Shown one piece after another: positions 18,741-27,812 of a DNA stretch of 64,000 bases. Location of the stretch: assembly GCF_014656435.1 (NCBI RefSeq), contig NZ_BNCK01000002.1, forward strand, positions 365,475 to 429,474, written 5' to 3'. A model generated the notes under the pieces. That model saw nothing but the letters and a program-made list of their open reading frames with translations. It was not told the origin of the DNA and searched no databases. A program made the position numbers and the translations under genes. Every line of letters begins with the position of its first letter. The stretch's first letter is position 1. The stretch comes from Thalassotalea marina (GTDB lineage: Bacteria > Pseudomonadota > Gammaproteobacteria > Enterobacterales > Alteromonadaceae).

Positions 18741-21580
18741 ATTTGATCTATCTCTTCAAATGCTTGGTCAGCAAACGCTAATACGTTATCGACATGTTCA
18801 AAAAACTCTAAAAACTCCGGCTCTAAATCATCAATGTTTGCGCCTCGCTTCAATTCAGTTTCTAATTGATGCACGAGTTTGCCAAGATCGGGTACGCCAG
18901 AATAACAACACGCACCGTTGAGTTTATGCATAAGCTCTTTTACTCGCTCTAGATCTTGGGAAGTTATCGCTTCTTGCATGCCTGTTCTAACCTCGGGAAG
19001 ACTCTCAACAAGTCCGGTTAACATATCTTTAGCCAACTTGGGTTTTCTGCCTGCTCGTTTTAAAGCCAGTGGCCAATTGATAACACTTGAAGTTTCCAAA
19101 CTAAAACCAGACTGCGGTGTAACATCAATAGCTGGTAGTGGCTGCTCAACTGATTTTTCAAAGGGTAAATCGGCATTTAACAGTTTTGCTCTTGAAGCTT
19201 GGGCACCAAGAAGATCTAAGTCACAATACTCATATATGGTGTGTCTAAGCATTGTTTCGTCAATAGGTTTGGTCATGTACGAGTCAAAACCTTCTTGTAA
19301 CAACCTATCTTTTTCGCCACTTAAAGCGTGTGCGGTCACGGCAATAATGGGCGTATCTTCGTTAAACGTTTGTGCTTTGATATGTTTGAGGGCGCTGATC
19401 CCGTCCATTACTGGCATTTGAATATCCATAAAGATAAGCGCAAATTTTTCATTTTTACATAAATCGAGCGCTTCTTGGCCATTGGTTGCGGTAATCACTT
19501 CGGCAACTTGCTCCTGCAACAATGCTTCTATCAGCTTTAAGTTAGCGTCATTGTCATCGACGGCAAGTACTTTAATAGGCACTTTGTGCTCGAGTACTTC
19601 GGTCAGAGAGTTGGCAAAGTCAAAGTGCTGGGGAATAAGGGCTTTACACAGTTTTTCCGGCGTTAACGGTTTACTCATACAGCTTTTGGCGCCAACAACA
19701 ATAAGGGCTTCTTGTAAGCTTGGTGAGTTACTGTTTATCGCTAAATGTATCGATGGAATATGGGCTTTAAGAGAAACAATTAGCTGTTTTAAATCATTGA
19801 TGGCTATTGGTGAAACATCGTGGCCTAGCAAAGCAAAATCAAAGGATTTTTTTCGAGATAGGGCACTGGTTACTTCCGCTAAGTTAGTTACAGGTGTCAC
19901 CTGCATTTTCCAAGACTCTAAAATCTCACTGTTGGCGATTCGGCTATGTGTGTGTGGCTCTAAATATAAAATACTTTTATCGCGTAATGCCGGAGGTGAA
20001 AGCAGCGCATCATCTGGTATTGGGTTAATTTCACACTGAAAGGTAAACCAGAAGGTAGAGCCTTTTTGTTGGTCACTCATAAAGCCAATATCACCATGCA
20101 TTTCTTTAACAAGACGCTGTGAAATGACCAAACCAAGACCTGTGCCACCATAGAGTCGAGTAACACTTTTATCCGCTTGACCAAAGGCTTCAAAAATTGT
20201 GTTTTGTTGATCACTGTTCATACCAATACCAGTATCGGTAACAGTAATTTTAAGCACTGCAACATTATTGTTGGCACTTTGGCAATCGATGTCTAAGTTG
20301 ACGGAGCCTTTTTCGGTAAACTTAATCGCATTATTGGCAAGGTTAATCAATATTTGTTTAACGCGCATGGCATCGCCAATAAGCGAATCAGGTAAGTCAG
20401 GTGCGACACGTAATGATAACTCAATATTTTTCTTATGAGCACTAGGTGCTAACAATACAATGGTTTCTTCTACCGTTTCACGCATTGAAAAAGGAATTTT
20501 TTCAATCACCATTTTGCCGGCGTCAAGTTTAGAAAAGTCCAAAATGTCGTTGATAATTGCCAATAAATTATTGGCTGAACGTTCAATTGTTTGTAAATAA
20601 TCTCGCTGAGTATCTGATAAAGGCGTTTTTAAAACTTGGCGAGTAAAACCTATAACTCCATTTAATGGCGTTCTTAATTCGTGACTCATATTGGCCAAGA
20701 ACTCTGATTTCACTTTGTTTGCGTCTTGTGCTTTACGCTTTGCGATGTCTAACTCAACGTTTTGAATTTCAAATTGCTCTAAGCTCTCCCGTAAGTCTAA
20801 CGTTGCTTGGTCAATACTGCGCTGCATTTCATCGCGATAATCACTTAGTGATTGTGCCATGACATTAACACCGTTTTTCAAGAAGTTAAGCTCACCAATT
20901 AATTGTCCTGTAATACGTGATTCAAGTTTTCCTTCACGGATCCTGTCCACCGCTTGCACCATGGATGAAATTGGTCGAGTGACATCTTTAATCAATCTTA
21001 AGGTAAACAATGCACTAATTAATGAACCCAATAGGGCTATTGCAAATGCGATGATAAGCTCATTTTGTTTATCATATTGCACTTGGTGTTTATCTATATG
21101 AATTGCAACATAGCCCATAGTCACTTGTGTAGAGATGTTATTAGCAATGACTTGAGTAGCACTTTGTTCATCGATAATCGGCGAACGTACGATGATAAAG
21201 TCATCAAAATGCCGAAAAGTTGTTATAGCAGGTATTTGGCTACCAGAGTCAATTCGCATTAATTCAATATCACCATGGTATGCGCTAGTGACAAAGAGTT
21301 GATTGTCTTTGGTAAAGATACTCACGCTTTTTACCAGTTCAGATTGGCTGCGGTGGGCAAAATTTACCAGTTCTCGCAATCGGTCACGTTCTTTATTTTT
21401 TAGCGAATGCACACCTGCAATGGCGATGGGTTCAATGATACTTTGTGCTCGGCTTTCCAAATAACTGTTAAGCTCAACATGGCGGTTATAAGAAAAATAA
21501 CCTGCAATTGCTAAAGCAATTATTGTGGTGGGAACAATGGTCAATAAAATGACCCAGTCTTTAAGACTAAATTTATGCAT
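18731..21580 (-). CDS. barA: Hybrid sensor histidine kinase BarA
   Basis: Membrane sensor of the BarA/UvrY (GacS/GacA) two-component system, which in relatives drives CsrB/C small RNAs and carbon metabolism. Domain order over 949 aa: TM1 (about 10-30), periplasmic sensor, TM2 (about 175-195), HAMP, HisKA with FLANMSHELRTPLNGVIGF, HATPase_c with NLANNAIKFTEKG and GGTGLGLVISQ, a degenerate receiver, a full receiver with VLAVDDNDANLKLI and FMDIQMPVMDG, and a C-terminal Hpt with MHKLNGACCYSG. It is divergent from relA. The 23S rRNA methyltransferase gene rlmD, often found between barA and relA, is absent. Confidence 0.94.
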   Translation of the reverse strand: MHKFSLKDWVILLTIVPTTIIALAIAGYFSYNRHVELNSYLESRAQSIIEPIAIAGVHSLKNKERDRLRELVNFAHRSQSELVKSVSIFTKDNQLFVTSAYHGDIELMRIDSGSQIPAITTFRHFDDFIIVRSPIIDEQSATQVIANNISTQVTMGYVAIHIDKHQVQYDKQNELIIAFAIALLGSLISALFTLRLIKDVTRPISSMVQAVDRIREGKLESRITGQLIGELNFLKNGVNVMAQSLSDYRDEMQRSIDQATLDLRESLEQFEIQNVELDIAKRKAQDANKVKSEFLANMSHELRTPLNGVIGFTRQVLKTPLSDTQRDYLQTIERSANNLLAIINDILDFSKLDAGKMVIEKIPFSMRETVEETIVLLAPSAHKKNIELSLRVAPDLPDSLIGDAMRVKQILINLANNAIKFTEKGSVNLDIDCQSANNNVAVLKITVTDTGIGMNSDQQNTIFEAFGQADKSVTRLYGGTGLGLVISQRLVKEMHGDIGFMSDQQKGSTFWFTFQCEINPIPDDALLSPPALRDKSILYLEPHTHSRIANSEILESWKMQVTPVTNLAEVTSALSRKKSFDFALLGHDVSPIAINDLKQLIVSLKAHIPSIHLAINSNSPSLQEALIVVGAKSCMSKPLTPEKLCKALIPQHFDFANSLTEVLEHKVPIKVLAVDDNDANLKLIEALLQEQVAEVITATNGQEALDLCKNEKFALIFMDIQMPVMDGISALKHIKAQTFNEDTPIIAVTAHALSGEKDRLLQEGFDSYMTKPIDETMLRHTIYEYCDLDLLGAQASRAKLLNADLPFEKSVEQPLPAIDVTPQSGFSLETSSVINWPLALKRAGRKPKLAKDMLTGLVESLPEVRTGMQEAITSQDLERVKELMHKLNGACCYSGVPDLGKLVHQLETELKRGANIDDLEPEFLEFFEHVDNVLAFADQAFEEIDQMRR

Positions 21581-21764
21581 AATGACAAATTAACCGAGCA
21601 AATAATAAATTGCGAATTTTCTGTGTTTTGTTACACACTTTTTTCTCATTCTTTTGTATCATGGCACAGTCGTCAAACATTTTCATCAGTAAGTCAAAAA
21701 TATCAATGACTTTACCAGTTTTGGTTTATCTTGATGAAAGCTAAACCTTTTTGTAGGAAGTAAT

Positions 21765-23960
21765 ATGGTTTCGGTTCGAAAATCACACCAAATGACGGAA
21801 ACAAACTTTGGTCACTGGTTAGACTCTTTAGAAATTTCAAATGATAAAAGGCTGGCATTAAATAATATATGGCAGCAACATCACTCGTTGTTTGACGACA
21901 AAGAAGAGTGCCAGACCAAATCTTTGGAAATGGTTGAAATATTAGCAAGTTTAAATCTCGACAAAGATTCCCTTACCGCAGCATTTCTTGTGCCATTGGT
22001 CGAATATCGATTGCTTAGTCTCGAACAGGTTGAAGAGAATTACAGTAAAGCCGTGCTATCACTTTGTGAAGGCGTTTTACAAATGGACGCTATTAAAACC
22101 CTACAACAAGGTCAATCTAGTAAAGTTTCAGTTAATCAAGTAGACAATATTCGCCGTATGTTACTAGCTATGGTGGAAGACGTTCGCGCAGTGGTTATTA
22201 AATTGGCAGAGCGTTTAGTTTACTTGAGGTTAGTGAAAAAGTCTGACGAGGAAACTCGTGTACTCGCGGCAAAAGAAACAGCCAACATCTATGCACCATT
22301 AGCAAATCGATTAGGTATCGGGCAATTAAAGTGGGAATTGGAAGATATTTCCTTTCGTTACTTACATCCCGACACTTACATGAAAATTGCTAAGTTACTG
22401 GATGAAAAGCGCCTAGATCGCGAACAATACATGTTAGATTTTGTTGCAGACCTGAACAAAAAAATCAAAGATGCGGGTATTGATGGCGAAGTTTATGGAC
22501 GTCCAAAACACATTTACAGTATTTGGAAAAAAATGCGGAAGAAATCGCTCGACTTTGACCAATTATTTGATGTCAGAGCCGTGCGGATTGTCGTTGATAA
22601 ATTGCAAGACTGTTATGGTGCTTTAGGTATCGTCCACACAAGCTGGAATCACCTACCGAGTGAATTTGACGATTACGTTGCAACACCTAAAGCCAATGGT
22701 TATCAGTCGATTCACACTGTAGTACTTGGCCCTGAAGGCAAAACCGTTGAAATTCAAATTAGAACGCGTCAGATGCATGATGACGCTGAGCTTGGTGTTG
22801 CTGCTCATTGGCGCTATAAAGAAGGTACAGCTTCAGGGAAAACCAGTGGTTTTGATGAAAAAGTCAGTTGGCTGAGAAAAATCCTTCAATGGCAAGAAGA
22901 TGTCAGTGAAAGTGGTGAGCTACTTGATGAATTAAGAAGCCAAGTATTTGAAGATCGCATCTATGTGTTTACCCCCAATGGCGATGTTATCGATTTACCC
23001 ATAGGCGCTACGCCATTAGATTTTGCTTATTATATTCATTCAAATGTAGGGCACTGTTGCATTGGTGCCAAAGTTTTTGGTCGAATTGTGCCATTTACCC
23101 ATAGATTACATACGGGTGATCAGGTTGAAATACTTACCAGTAAAAACCCAAACCCAAGCAGAGACTGGTTAAATCCTTCACTTAATTATATTCATACACC
23201 TAGGGCGCGCGCTAAGGTTCAGCACTTTTTTAAACTGTTAGACAGAGACAAACACGTTGCTCATGGCAAAGAGCAACTTGAACAAGAACTTGAGCGTTTA
23301 CATATTGATAAATATGATCTAACGCCTATTTGTACAAAGTATAACGTCAATACGGTTGATGATTTATACGCAGCCATTGGCTCGGGAAACGCCCGTTTAC
23401 AACAAGTTGTAAATTCGATTGCTTCTCAGGAAGAAAAAAACAAACCTGCAACTGATTTTGACCCTCAGTCTATCGTTAAACCAAGTAGTTCACCGCAAAA
23501 ACAGCAAGTTGATGCTAATGGTATTACTGTGTCGGGTGTTGGTAATTTATTAACGCATATGGCCAACTGTTGTCACCCTGTACCTGGAGATGATATCTGT
23601 GGCTTTATCACTCAGGGGCGTGGAATTTCAGTGCATCGCCTTGATTGCGAACAGCTACAACACTTGTTAACGCAACAGCCAGAACGTGAAGTTGACGTGC
23701 AGTGGGGCGATCAAGACAAAGGCAACTATCAAGTCACCATAGAAATTAAAGCTTATGATCGTCATGGTTTATTGCGAGATTTATCAACCATCATTGCCAA
23801 TGAGCGAATATTAATTGTTGGTCTTGAAACTCGTTTAGATCGTAAAACTCACATTAATACCTTAACAATTGATATCGAAATTTCTCATCAAGAAACGCTG
23901 CAACGCCTGTTAAATAAATTTATGCAACTTGATGATGTATTAGAAGCAAAGAGAAAATAA
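21765..23960 (+). CDS. relA: (p)ppGpp synthetase RelA
   Basis: Ribosome-associated stringent-response enzyme that makes (p)ppGpp when uncharged tRNA enters the A site. The N-terminal hydrolase-like domain lacks the catalytic HD pair (FLVPLVEYRLL at about 75-85), as in other RelA proteins. The synthetase domain has YGRPKHIYSIWKKM and FDVRAVRIV (about 245-275), TGS has VFTPNGDVIDLP (about 405), and ACT is at the C-terminus (YDRHGLLRDLSTIIANE). 731 aa; start MVSVRKSH resembles E. coli MVAVRSAH. Followed after 3 bp by a broken mazG start. Confidence 0.97.
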   Translation: MVSVRKSHQMTETNFGHWLDSLEISNDKRLALNNIWQQHHSLFDDKEECQTKSLEMVEILASLNLDKDSLTAAFLVPLVEYRLLSLEQVEENYSKAVLSLCEGVLQMDAIKTLQQGQSSKVSVNQVDNIRRMLLAMVEDVRAVVIKLAERLVYLRLVKKSDEETRVLAAKETANIYAPLANRLGIGQLKWELEDISFRYLHPDTYMKIAKLLDEKRLDREQYMLDFVADLNKKIKDAGIDGEVYGRPKHIYSIWKKMRKKSLDFDQLFDVRAVRIVVDKLQDCYGALGIVHTSWNHLPSEFDDYVATPKANGYQSIHTVVLGPEGKTVEIQIRTRQMHDDAELGVAAHWRYKEGTASGKTSGFDEKVSWLRKILQWQEDVSESGELLDELRSQVFEDRIYVFTPNGDVIDLPIGATPLDFAYYIHSNVGHCCIGAKVFGRIVPFTHRLHTGDQVEILTSKNPNPSRDWLNPSLNYIHTPRARAKVQHFFKLLDRDKHVAHGKEQLEQELERLHIDKYDLTPICTKYNVNTVDDLYAAIGSGNARLQQVVNSIASQEEKNKPATDFDPQSIVKPSSSPQKQQVDANGITVSGVGNLLTHMANCCHPVPGDDICGFITQGRGISVHRLDCEQLQHLLTQQPEREVDVQWGDQDKGNYQVTIEIKAYDRHGLLRDLSTIIANERILIVGLETRLDRKTHINTLTIDIEISHQETLQRLLNKFMQLDDVLEAKRK

Positions 23961-23963
23961 AGT

Positions 23964-24119
23964 ATGTTAGAACAACCGGCCTCAATTGAAAAACTAAAGT
24001 GGATCATGGCGCAATTGCGCAATCCTGAAACGGGATGTCCTTGGGATTTAAAACAGACTTTTGCCACTATAGTGCCTCATACTTTAGAAGAGAAATGTAA
24101 TTTGTCACGGAAAACATAG
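23964..24119 (+). pseudogene. Truncated duplicate of the mazG 5' end
   Basis: A 51-codon frame, starting at an ATG 3 bp after relA, whose first 43 codons are the N-terminus of MazG ([20 protein letters not shown] and on to VPHTLEE). It then runs into unrelated sequence (KCNLSRKT) and a TAG. The stretch 24006-24088 is identical over 83 bp to the start of the intact mazG downstream, with 3 differences in the 30 or so bases before it. It is the remnant of the original junction relA-mazG, interrupted by an insertion. Not expected to be functional. Confidence 0.85.
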
Positions 24120-24150
24120 TTAAATTTTTTTATCGTGGAAACGTAAAAAG

Positions 24151-24639
24151 ATGGAGTTTAGAAAGAAAATCACTTATTTCAGTATCACGCATTTTTGGGT
24201 GATTTTTATTTTTATAATGGCGTATTTTTCATATTACATTTTTGAACATCCAGATGCGTGGACGCATCAGGATACTCGTTTCAAAAGAATAGTTGGATAT
24301 TATACTGCTCCATACATTATGGTTTTATCAATAGTTTTTCCACTCTATCAATGGTTTAAATGTCGAAAAATAGAAGTGAGACTGAATGAGAGAGTGATTT
24401 ATTGGAATGGTAATGTTATCGATATTAGTAAGGTAAATGAAATACATAAAATATATATTCCTTTAACGAAATCATTTCAATATATATTTTATGAAGTTGT
24501 TCCAATGGAGCATCGAAAGAAAGCTGTAATTCCTATTTTTTTTATTCCTAACTCGGAAAGAGAATTTGAAAGAGAATTAAACGAATTCTGCATTAAAAAT
24601 CATGTAGAACTTGTTCTCAGCAAAAATATTAAAATGTGA
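24151..24639 (+). CDS. Hypothetical membrane protein inserted at mazG
   Basis: A 162-aa protein of unrecognised family. It has two hydrophobic helices (FWVIFIFIMAYFSYYIF at about 15-31 and APYIMVLSIVFPLYQWF at about 53-69) followed by a cytoplasmic-looking domain with alternating hydrophobic residues (KIEVRLNERVIYWNGNVIDI) that could be a bacterial PH-like fold; this is a guess from pattern only. Start ATG 24151 has a weak site (GTAAAAAG). It sits between the truncated and the intact mazG and is more AT-rich than its neighbours, which suggests transfer. Confidence 0.65.
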   Translation: MEFRKKITYFSITHFWVIFIFIMAYFSYYIFEHPDAWTHQDTRFKRIVGYYTAPYIMVLSIVFPLYQWFKCRKIEVRLNERVIYWNGNVIDISKVNEIHKIYIPLTKSFQYIFYEVVPMEHRKKAVIPIFFIPNSEREFERELNEFCIKNHVELVLSKNIKM

Positions 24640-24652
24640 GTGATATTTTCAA

Positions 24653-25450
24653 ATGTTAAATGACAAAGCCTCAATAGAAAAACTTAAGTGGATTATGGCG
24701 CAATTGCGCAATCCTGAAACGGGATGTCCTTGGGATTTAAAACAGACTTTTGCCACTATAGTGCCTCATACTTTAGAGGAAGCTTACGAAGTAGCAGACG
24801 CCATTGAGCAACAAGACTTTGCAGAGCTGGAAAAAGAATTAGGGGATTTACTGTTTCAAGTAATTTTCTATAGCCAATTGGGTCAAGAAGAAAAAAAGTT
24901 TGATTTTGATTCTGTAGTTGCTGCAGTTTGTGAAAAATTAATAAGACGACACCCTCATGTTTTTGGTGATACCGCTTTAGCAACAGATGAAGAAATTAAA
25001 GCTAATTGGGAAAATGAAAAAGCCAAAGAACGTGCGGTTAAAAATAATGATGACAACATCAGTATTTTGGCTGATATTCCTAAAAATTTACCAGCACTCT
25101 CTCAAGCGGCTAAAATTCAAAAACGCTGTGCTCACGTAGGATTTGATTGGCCTGATAAGTTTCAAGTATTTGAAAAAATTGAAGAAGAAGTCGCAGAAGT
25201 TAAACAAGAGTTAGATCAAGGCACAGATGGCCTAGCGGAAGAGCTAGGTGATTTATTATTTGCTGTGGTCAACTTATGTCGACATGCAAAACAAGACCCA
25301 GAAGCCTTATTAAGGCAAGCAAACAGCAAGTTTACTAAACGGTTTAATCATGTTGAACAAAAGGTTAAACAAAGTGAAAAATCCTTTGAACAGCACGATT
25401 TACAAGAACTTGAAGATTACTGGCAAGATGCCAAAGTCCAATTAAAATAA
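24653..25450 (+). CDS. mazG: Nucleoside triphosphate pyrophosphohydrolase MazG
   Basis: Hydrolyses NTPs to NMPs and pyrophosphate, and in E. coli also lowers ppGpp during starvation. Two tandem MazG domains are visible: CPWDLKQTF with EEAYEVADAIE and ELGDLLFQVIFYSQL (about 25-80), and the second with EEVAEVKQELDQ and ELGDLLFAVVNLCRH (about 175-220). 265 aa, the family length. The gene is intact, but its start region is a second copy of the 5' end found at 23964. The ribosome site before ATG 24653 is poor (GATATTTTCAA), so expression may have changed after the insertion. Confidence 0.95.
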   Translation: MLNDKASIEKLKWIMAQLRNPETGCPWDLKQTFATIVPHTLEEAYEVADAIEQQDFAELEKELGDLLFQVIFYSQLGQEEKKFDFDSVVAAVCEKLIRRHPHVFGDTALATDEEIKANWENEKAKERAVKNNDDNISILADIPKNLPALSQAAKIQKRCAHVGFDWPDKFQVFEKIEEEVAEVKQELDQGTDGLAEELGDLLFAVVNLCRHAKQDPEALLRQANSKFTKRFNHVEQKVKQSEKSFEQHDLQELEDYWQDAKVQLK

Positions 25451-25474
25451 CAAGAAAACAAAAACTAAAGGTAA

Positions 25475-26278
25475 ATGGTGATGAACCTACCCAAACTCAG
25501 TGACAGCAAACTTACCGTTGAAAATAATATCGCACTGTTAACGTTTGATCGCCATGACGTGCGCAATGCACTCACTGGTACCAAACTTACCGACGATATT
25601 GTCGCTACTGTTGAATGGGTTAACCAATATGAACATATTGCGGTGTTGGTTATCACTGGTAATGGCTCTGCGTTTTCTGCTGGCGGCAACGTTAAAGATA
25701 TGGCTGATAAACAAGGCGACTTTGCTGGCGATGTTGCAACTTTAGAACAGAAATATCGCCAAGGTATTCAACGTATTCCTAAGGCATTACACAACTGTGA
25801 TGTACCCATTATTGCCGCTGTAAATGGCCCAGCTATAGGTGCAGGCTTTGATTTAGCAAATATGTGTGACATTAGAATTGCTTCTGAACAGGCAAAATTT
25901 GGTGAAACCTTTATCAACTTGGGGTTGATCCCCGGTGATGGTGGTGCTTGGTTTATGCAGCGACTGATTGGCTATCAACAAGCGGCGGCACTTACGTTTA
26001 CTGGTAAAGTGATCAATGCTGAACAAGCTTTGCAGATGGGGGTAGTATTGGCGGTTTATGCTCATGATGAATTTTTATCTAAGGCGATGGCATTGGCAGA
26101 AGAAATCGCGAGTAAACCTACTGCAGCACTGCGTAAAACCAAGCGCTCAATGAAACTTGCTCAGCGTACTCAGTTAAACGACTTTCTTGATATTTGTGCG
26201 GCGTTTCAGGGCATGTGTCATCAAAACGATGAACATATGCAGGCGGTAAACCAGTTATTAGAAAAACTAGCAAAATGA
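25475..26278 (+). CDS. Enoyl-CoA hydratase/isomerase (crotonase) family protein
   Basis: Cytoplasmic acyl-CoA enzyme. The oxyanion-hole motif S-A-G-G-N is at 68-72, and NGPAIGAGFDLANMCDIRIAS (shown in parts NGPAIGAGF and DIRIAS) forms the second part. The acid region is FGETFINLGLIPGDGG. 267 aa; start ATG 25475 or 25481 behind AAAGG. The stop overlaps the downstream alcohol dehydrogenase by 4 bp, so they are translationally coupled. Exact reaction is unknown; beta-oxidation of an acyl-CoA is the default inference. Confidence 0.88.
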   Translation: MVMNLPKLSDSKLTVENNIALLTFDRHDVRNALTGTKLTDDIVATVEWVNQYEHIAVLVITGNGSAFSAGGNVKDMADKQGDFAGDVATLEQKYRQGIQRIPKALHNCDVPIIAAVNGPAIGAGFDLANMCDIRIASEQAKFGETFINLGLIPGDGGAWFMQRLIGYQQAAALTFTGKVINAEQALQMGVVLAVYAHDEFLSKAMALAEEIASKPTAALRKTKRSMKLAQRTQLNDFLDICAAFQGMCHQNDEHMQAVNQLLEKLAK

Positions 26279-27483
26279 TCAAAGCAACGTTGCATCATTT
26301 AGTTATCGGGGGCAGACGTTATATTAATCGACTGATTCATATTCCGTTACCTACCTTGGTGACAGGAGCCGACCATATAAGTGATGCAACTGAGTTACTG
26401 CATCGACATAAATTTAATAATGTTATGGTGGTTTCCGACCCTCAGCTTATTAAACTCAATTTAGTACAGCCTTTGTTAGATTCCCTAAAACAAACTCAGA
26501 TCAGTTATTCCTTATTTGATCAAGTTACACCCGACCCAACTATAGCGGTTGTTGAACAAGGTTGTGAGCTATATCGGAATGAAAGTTGTGATGCCATCAT
26601 CGCATTTGGTGGTGGCTCTGTGATTGATTGTGCAAAGGCGATAGGTGCGAGTATCACTAAAAACAAGCCGATTAATAAGCTGGCAGGATTGTTTAAAGTT
26701 CGTAAAAAGCTGCCATATTTTATAGCTATTCCAACTACTGCTGGTACAGGTTCAGAAGCCACTTTAGTTGCGGTGATCACAGATGCCACTGCCCGTAAAA
26801 AGTTTACCGTGATTGACCCCTGTTTAGTACCTAATGTGGCTTTGTTAGATCCTGCACTGATGAAAGGGTTACCTGCTAACATTACGGCTGAAACTGGTAT
26901 TGATGCGTTAACTCACGCCATCGAGTCTTATATCGGTTGCCACGCATATCCATTAACAAAACAATATGCTATTTCGGCGATGAGTAAAATTTTCAACTTT
27001 CTTCCCGTTGCCTACGCCAATGGAAATAATGAACAAGCACGTGCTGAAATGGCGATTGCCAGTTTTTATGCTGGTGCCGCTTTTACTCGAACATCCGTCG
27101 GTTATGTTCACGCCATCGCTCATCAACTAGGTGGTGTTTATCATGTTCCACATGGCTTAGCTAATGCCATTGTATTACCCCATGTATTGCATTTTTCATT
27201 GACCAATGCTGCCACTAAGTTGGCCCAATTGGCGAAAATTTTACACATGGTGGATATGGATTGTAATGAACAATTAGCAGCAAACACTTTTGTTAAACGA
27301 GTAGAACAGCTACTTGAAACGCTAAATATTCCTAAACACTTACCACAATTGCAACAAGCAGATATTAACATGTTAGCCGAGCGTGCAATTAAAGAAGCGT
27401 ATTGTGATTACCCTGTACCAAGGTTAATGAATGAAGCGCAGTGCCGAGATATTTTGCAAAATCTTTTAACTACTCACAGTTAA
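26275..27483 (+). CDS. Iron-containing alcohol dehydrogenase
   Basis: NAD(P)-dependent group III alcohol dehydrogenase. The dinucleotide motif GGGSVIDCAKAIGA is near residue 110, the family signature PTTAGTGSEAT near 153-163, and the metal-binding histidines lie in HAIAHQLGGVYHVPHG (about 280-295). 402 aa, slightly longer than the usual 380-390 because of an N-terminal segment (MIKATLHHLVIGGRRYINRL). It overlaps the crotonase gene by 4 bp. Substrate unknown; short-chain alcohols or aldehydes are typical. Confidence 0.9.
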   Translation: MIKATLHHLVIGGRRYINRLIHIPLPTLVTGADHISDATELLHRHKFNNVMVVSDPQLIKLNLVQPLLDSLKQTQISYSLFDQVTPDPTIAVVEQGCELYRNESCDAIIAFGGGSVIDCAKAIGASITKNKPINKLAGLFKVRKKLPYFIAIPTTAGTGSEATLVAVITDATARKKFTVIDPCLVPNVALLDPALMKGLPANITAETGIDALTHAIESYIGCHAYPLTKQYAISAMSKIFNFLPVAYANGNNEQARAEMAIASFYAGAAFTRTSVGYVHAIAHQLGGVYHVPHGLANAIVLPHVLHFSLTNAATKLAQLAKILHMVDMDCNEQLAANTFVKRVEQLLETLNIPKHLPQLQQADINMLAERAIKEAYCDYPVPRLMNEAQCRDILQNLLTTHS

Positions 27484-27812
27484 ATAACAAAAATTTTTCT
27501 ACATTTTACTTATGAAATAGCTCAGATCATTGCTTTAACACTAGGCTTTATTAGCAAGGTATTAATGCTATGTTCGTATTTTCTTATGAACTTGTTATGT
27601 GTCGAGCTTTTATATGTGTTTTTCCAATCTTAATTTGTTGAAAATAATAATTAAAAACCAAATATTATCTTGTTTGTAACCTTTATTTTACATATGTTAC
27701 AAAATGTAATCGTGTGCTGATTTTGTACGATTGGGTGAAGTACAGATTCCTGTCTTATGTTTGAAAAGTCCCAAATTAGGGGCAAACAATAACAAAATAA
27801 GAAGGAATACAC
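27484..27812. other. Promoter region of the M4 protease gene
   Basis: This 329-bp AT-rich stretch has no gene. It contains the TTTGTAAC dyad at 27674-27704 and an AAGGAA ribosome site immediately before the protease ATG. Confidence 0.6.
27674..27704. promoter_or_regulatory. Inverted repeat upstream of the M4 protease
   Basis: Perfect 8-bp arms TTTGTAAC (27674-27681) and GTTACAAA (27697-27704), separated by 15 bases, about 110 bp before the protease start. It could be a regulator site; no regulator is assigned. Confidence 0.35.
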
